A stretch of 10,574 bases of DNA from Lentibacillus juripiscarius JCM 12147. GTDB taxonomy: Bacteria; Bacillota; Bacilli; Bacillales_D; Amphibacillaceae. Below, in pieces: positions 7,763 through 10,574 of the stretch. Every line of letters begins with the position of its first letter. Within the stretch, counting starts at the first letter, position 1. The translations under genes and the position numbers were made by a program. The stretch is from assembly GCA_001311805.1 (NCBI GenBank), contig BBCA01000078.1:1-10574 (forward strand), written 5' to 3'. A model generated the notes under the pieces. That model worked only from the letters and a program-made list of their open reading frames with translations, was not told the DNA's origin and did no database searches.

Positions 7763-7843
7763 TTGTGTAGCTTTCCTTCCAACAACTATACTTTTGTACC
7801 TAATACATACCAACTTCATAGTAAGCTTCCTTTCCTATTCTGA
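7763..7843 (+). CDS. Short upstream ORF of spoIIID (usd-like leader peptide)
   Basis: A 26-codon frame starting with TTG 7763 behind GAGGTGA (7752-7758), four bases away. It would read MCSFPSNNYTFVPNTYQL and then HSKLPFLF before TGA. In B. subtilis a small ORF called usd precedes spoIIID, and its translation is needed for translation of spoIIID. This ORF has the right position, orientation and strong ribosome binding site. I infer the relation from context and do not recall the usd sequence well enough to compare. Weak points are the TTG start, the short spacing, and a stop 126 bases ahead of spoIIID. Confidence 0.4.
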   Translation: MCSFPSNNYTFVPNTYQLHSKLPFLF

Positions 7844-7931
7844 TTAATTGTGAAATCACAGCCACAGCTGCACACAGTACCCATTGCCAGAAGATGAGTG
7901 AAGCGTGACAATGTATCACCTTGTCTCAACC

Positions 7932-7972
7932 CACACCTCGGAAATATCCAACTTAGGGAGGCGAACGGTGTG
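7932..7972 (+). promoter_or_regulatory. Stem that can mask the spoIIID start codon
   Basis: CACACC (7932-7937) is exactly complementary to GGTGTG (7967-7972), whose last three bases are the spoIIID GTG start. The ribosome binding site AGGGAGG (7955-7961) lies in the enclosed loop. Such a stem could hold back spoIIID translation until opened. It is a short stem found by eye, without energy calculation. Confidence 0.4.
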
Positions 7973-8257
7973 CACGATTACATCAAAGAAAGGACTATCA
8001 AGATAGGGAGATATGTCGTGGAGACGAGGAAAACCGTCCGATTGATAGCAAAAGAATTCGGAGTTTCCAAAAGCACAGTCCACAAAGATTTAACGGAACG
8101 GCTGCCGGAAATCAGTCCGGAGCTATACAACCAAGTCAAAAACGTACTCAACTACAACAAATCCATACGCCATCTCCGCGGAGGCGAAGCAACCCGGAAT
8201 AAATACAGGGATGACGAAGAAGAAGCGGAAGAAGCAGCCGCCAAACCAGTGGGATGA
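7970..8257 (+). CDS. spoIIID: Sporulation transcription factor SpoIIID
   Basis: Mother-cell DNA-binding protein that activates or represses many sigma-E-dependent genes and switches the programme toward sigma-K. The product, 95 residues, begins VHDYIKERTIKIGRYVVET and is nearly the same as B. subtilis SpoIIID in its first 80 residues. The helix-turn-helix is at about 22-42 (TVRLIAKEFGVSKSTVHKDL), and the basic C-terminal DNA-binding stretch is NKSIRHLRGGEATRNKY. GTG 7970 is chosen because family members start MHDYIKERT and AGGGAGG lies eight bases upstream. The in-frame upstream extension from 7898 has no ribosome binding site. The C-terminal end is acidic (DDEEEAEEAAA). In B. subtilis mbl follows; here no mbl is seen. 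The preceding leader ORF and the start-codon stem suggest translational control. Confidence 0.97.
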   Translation: MHDYIKERTIKIGRYVVETRKTVRLIAKEFGVSKSTVHKDLTERLPEISPELYNQVKNVLNYNKSIRHLRGGEATRNKYRDDEEEAEEAAAKPVG

Positions 8258-8316
8258 TCGGTCACTTCCTTGTCTAAACATGTCCGAAAGAAGAATCTCC
8301 ATTATTAAAAATGCGA

Positions 8317-8537
8317 GTTCAAAAAGGGGGTTGAAAAGGGCCGGTCGGCTAAGGTCGTCACGTCTTGTCGGGGGCCTGCATTAGTACATCCTGTGCGTCG
8401 AACGTTCCAGGCGGCACAACAGCCGAGTGGTAGATTTCCATAGGATTTGATGACCCCGACAGTTCGCGATTGATTGTGTCGGTATTTAGTCGAAGGGTCC
8501 CCTGTCGTAGTGTCATTTTTTACCGGACTTTTTGAAC
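8317..8537. other. 221 bp element with 10 bp terminal inverted repeats (MITE-like or structured RNA)
   Basis: GTTCAAAAAG (8317-8326) and CTTTTTGAAC (8528-8537) are perfect inverted repeats at the two ends. Inside, TGTCGGGG (8366-8373) pairs with CCCCGACA (8454-8461). Within that arm GCCTG...CAGGC and CGGC...GCCG can pair, and GCCGGTCGGC lies near the left end. No coding frame is visible. The nested pairing suits either a structured RNA closed by the terminal stem or a non-autonomous mobile element. I have the impression that similar sequence is dispersed in other Bacillaceae, but I cannot assign a family. It lies 60 bases after spoIIID, where mbl would be expected. Confidence 0.55.
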
Positions 8538-8615
8538 AACCTCTTAAAGGAGGTGGTGCAACACCCGAGATTAGCGACCAAAGAGCTGCATTTCACTCCT
8601 GAAAAATTAGCGGTA

Positions 8616-8650
8616 GCAAAAACTCAGCCTTATGGAGGCTGGGTTTTTGC
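8616..8650. terminator. Bidirectional intrinsic terminator
   Basis: GCAAAAACTCAGCC (8616-8629) pairs with GGCTGGGTTTTTGC (8637-8650) around the loop TTATGGA: 14 pairs with a single T-G wobble. Flanking A and T runs allow termination on both strands. It separates the spoIIID side from array 3. Confidence 0.85.
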
Positions 8651-8707
8651 GTGTGGGTGCAGTGTTGGCGGGTATGGCATAAGGTAGCCCGGGACTGTTG
8701 GAGTCGG

Positions 8708-9080
8708 GTATCAATGGTTCAGGAGCGGTATCAACCGATCGGGAGTGAGAATCGACCAATCGGCGGCGCAGGTGAGAATCGACCGATTGCAAGTAGGAAT
8801 CAACCGTTTCCGGGTAAGAATCAACCGAAAAGGTGGGAGAATCACCCGTTGTGATCGAGGAATCGACCGTTCAGGATAAGAATCAACCGATTTCGGGCAA
8901 GAATCGACCGTCCAGGATGAGAATCAACCGTTTCCAGGCAAGAATCGACCGTTCAGGATAAGAATCAACCATTTCCGGGTAAGAATTGACTAAACAAGCG
9001 GGCATATTAACCGGTCGGAGGTAAGAATTAACCGGATCACCGTAAGAATCACAACCGTTTAAGGTCAGTTATCAATCGGT
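8708..9080 (+). repeat. Tandem repeat array 3 (20-21 bp units)
   Basis: The core ATC(A/G)ACCG or close variants begins at 8710, 8730, 8751, 8778, 8799, 8820, 8841, 8862, 8882, 8903, 8923, 8944, 8964, 8985, 9006, 9027, 9048 and 9071. From 8862 to 8985 ATCGACC and ATCAACC alternate, with spacings 20, 21, 20, 21, 20, 21, so the period there is a 41 bp dimer. The direction matches array 1. Copies degrade at the right end. The array fills the gap between the terminator at 8616-8650 and the 3' end of the NERD gene. Confidence 0.93.
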
Positions 9081-9092
9081 ATGGTATGGTAG

Positions 9093-9136
9093 GCGGTCCA
9101 CTTTCCTCCATTAGTGAGAAAAGTCGGTTGGACCGC
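9093..9136. other. Hairpin at the right end of array 3
   Basis: GCGGTCCA (9093-9100) pairs perfectly with TGGACCGC (9129-9136). Next to it CTTTC (9101-9105) can pair with the GAAAAG stretch near 9118-9123. There is no adjacent T tract, so it is a poor terminator for the minus-strand NERD gene, although the position would fit. Confidence 0.5.
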
Positions 9137-9203
9137 TCCGTACATCAACCTTTTACGCGAGGACACCCCCCGTTGGTTTAACATATCATCACAAGCACTT
9201 CAG

Positions 9204-10248
9204 TTAGTCCAGGCTCAGTTTTGCAAAATGATGCTGAAAATTGACCGGAACCTTGGAATTTTGAGGAAAACTTTGGATAGATGGTGAATAATATATCCTA
9301 CCACGATTATTTCCAGATTTTCGGAGGTTCATCGAATTAAGAAAGTTGTAGGCCATTCGCGGCGAGTCAATCTGCAGCAGGTTGCGGCATTCCTTGTTTG
9401 TGATGGTCTGCTGATGAAGGAGAAAATGGTCCAGAATGGTACGTTCATGGGCTTTCGGATTAATAGACGAGCATTTCGGGCATTTCCAGTTTTTGTTTAG
9501 ACGTTGTATCGGGGCATAACCGCATTGTTGGCATGGGGTGCCTTTGATCAAATGACGGTCGCTGACGCCGTGCTTTGCTAACACGTCTGTCCATAAGGGG
9601 ATATCCTTAGCTTTTAGAGTGTGGCACAATTTTTTCAGCTGTGCGTTTGTCAGTATATTGTCCGGATGGTTGTTACTCAGCCGAGTCAGGTGCTGGTGCA
9701 GGCTTTCGCGGTGAATGATTTGGTTGTACACGTCCGGATCTTCCCTGACATTTTCAATGATTGTTGACGGATAGGCAATGACAACAAGCCCCACAATGGG
9801 GATATTGAAAATTCCATGCATCGCCAGCCATTCCCGCAGCTGCGTTTTTTGCGCCTCCGCTTGCAGGATTGGGTCCTTGTGGGATATGATCTTTCCGTCA
9901 ATTTCTTGTATCATCTGTTTTAACTTGGAATCATACTTGAGGGTTCCTTGCTGATTTTTAATTTCAAGAATGTAAATCAAACGTCGTGTCAGGATTAGTG
10001 TATCAATTTGGAAGTGAAATGGGGGGATTTTCCAGCCGGATGCCTTGAAAAACGTAGAAACCTTTTTGCGGGAAGGTGGAAAGCTTATAGTCAACATTCC
10101 GTTCGCCATCGTAACCGGCCTTTTCCCGTTTGTATTCTGAAACGATGGCCTCATGATGACGGTAATTCGCTAAAAGCTGCCTGAACAGTGCCTCATAGGC
10201 AAGCAGAGCATGGGGCTTACTTCTCGGTTTTGCAACGGTTGGGCTCAA
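9204..10248 (-). CDS. NERD-domain protein with C-terminal zinc ribbon (one frameshift as read)
   Basis: NERD (nuclease-related) proteins have a PD-(D/E)XK-like fold; their function is mostly unproven. Start TTG 10248 is chosen because AGGAGTG (10257-10263) lies eight bases upstream; the ATG at 10287 lacks a site. The NERD domain includes AGYDGERNVDYKL (Glu49), FPQKGFYVFQGI, QIDTLIL (Asp82) and ILEIKNQQG (Glu95, Lys97), which supply the expected acidic and lysine residues. A possible zinc ribbon follows with Cys239, Cys242, Cys256 and Cys259 (CQQCGY...KCPKC), then a C-terminal part with hydrophobic helices. The frame breaks at the G6 run 10021-10026; removing one base joins LENPP to FHFQIDTLIL and gives 347 residues. 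It is flanked by arrays 3 and 4, with no operon partner visible. Confidence 0.85.
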
Positions 10249-10382
10249 ATGTGAATCACTCCTATTATAAAAATTTCTTGTGCTCAAATTAACTATTCGA
10301 CACTTTCATACAAATTCCTGCTGGTGAAAGCAAATAATTAAAAGTTTTTTCGTGTCGGCGGGGGAAACGTAGAGATAGCCTG

Positions 10383-10574
10383 GTATCGAGGTGTGGATCC
10401 CGAATGGTGCACGGATTTTGGAGGTGGATATCGACTGAACAGGTCCAAGAATGACCCCATCGGAAGAGAAATCGACCGTTTTCGGTGAGGAATCAACCGG
10501 TCTGGTGCAAGAATCGACCGTTCGGAGCCAAGAATCGACCCGTCGGAAGAGAAATCGACCGTTTTCGGTGAAGG
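10383..10574 (+). repeat. Tandem repeat array 4 (20-21 bp units)
   Basis: Degenerate cores appear from 10385. Regular ones follow at 10430 (ATCGACT), 10451 (degenerate), 10471, 10492, 10513, 10534 and 10554, spaced 20 or 21 bp, mostly ATCGACCG. The stretch GGAAGAGAAATCGACCGTTT occurs twice, 83 bases apart (10462 and 10545), which hints at a four-unit higher-order period as in array 1. The array lies on the 5' side of the NERD gene and continues past the window edge. Confidence 0.9.

Noticed and set aside
7898..7969. N-terminal extension of spoIIID from GTG 7898
   Set aside because: No ribosome binding site, and conserved SpoIIID begins at the sequence encoded from 7970.
8546..8690. Small ORF starting GTG 8556 behind AAAGGAGG (QHPRLATKELHFTPEK...)
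   Set aside because: The start is only two or three bases from the ribosome site, and the frame runs through the terminator stem and ends soon after. It may be the remnant of a lost gene start.

Overview
The window looks like chromosomal DNA of an endospore-forming, low-to-mid GC member of the Bacillaceae, most like the Virgibacillus / Lentibacillus / Oceanobacillus group. The evidence is a conserved sporulation block (spoIID, spoIIQ, spoIIID), a ykfC-ykfD pair for recycling cell-wall peptides, AGGAGGTGA-type ribosome binding sites and a NERD-domain protein typical of these genomes. Family names come from reading the translations against what I remember of the families. No search was run.

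Layout: (i) 1-498, a tandem array with 20-21 bp period that runs off the left edge. (ii) 687-2654, ykfC (murein-peptide endopeptidase) coupled by an ATGA overlap to ykfD (dipeptide ABC ATPase), closed by a terminator near 2729-2772. (iii) 2783-3050, a second array in inverted orientation. (iv) 3239-8257, the sporulation block: spoIID, spoIIQ with a strong terminator at 5741-5772, an AimR-family peptide-receptor gene followed by a 45-residue secreted-peptide gene, a short usd-like leader ORF, and spoIIID. (v) 8317-8537, a 221 bp element bounded by perfect 10 bp inverted repeats and rich in internal stems, then a bidirectional terminator at 8616-8650. (vi) 8708-9080, a third array. (vii) 9204-10248 on the minus strand, a NERD-domain protein with a zinc ribbon. 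(viii) 10383-10574, a fourth array running off the right edge.

SpoIID (septal peptidoglycan hydrolase), SpoIIQ (forespore half of the engulfment channel and ratchet) and SpoIIID (mother-cell transcription factor) act in consecutive steps of engulfment and mother-cell gene expression. The arbitrium-like receptor and peptide pair sits inside this block without phage genes. This raises the inference of a chromosomal cell-cell signalling module that could bear on sporulation.

Two observations affect everything else. First, five genes (ykfC, spoIID, spoIIQ, the aimR-like gene and the NERD gene) are frameshifted as read. All eight shifts are repaired by changing a short homopolymer by one base (seven missing, one extra). 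The fully conserved remaining sequence makes base-calling error the likeliest cause, so I annotate these as single genes. Second, the four arrays share the core ATC(A/G)ACCG, have a spacing of two helical turns, show higher-order patterns (84 bp, 42 bp, 41 bp), and lie only between transcription units.
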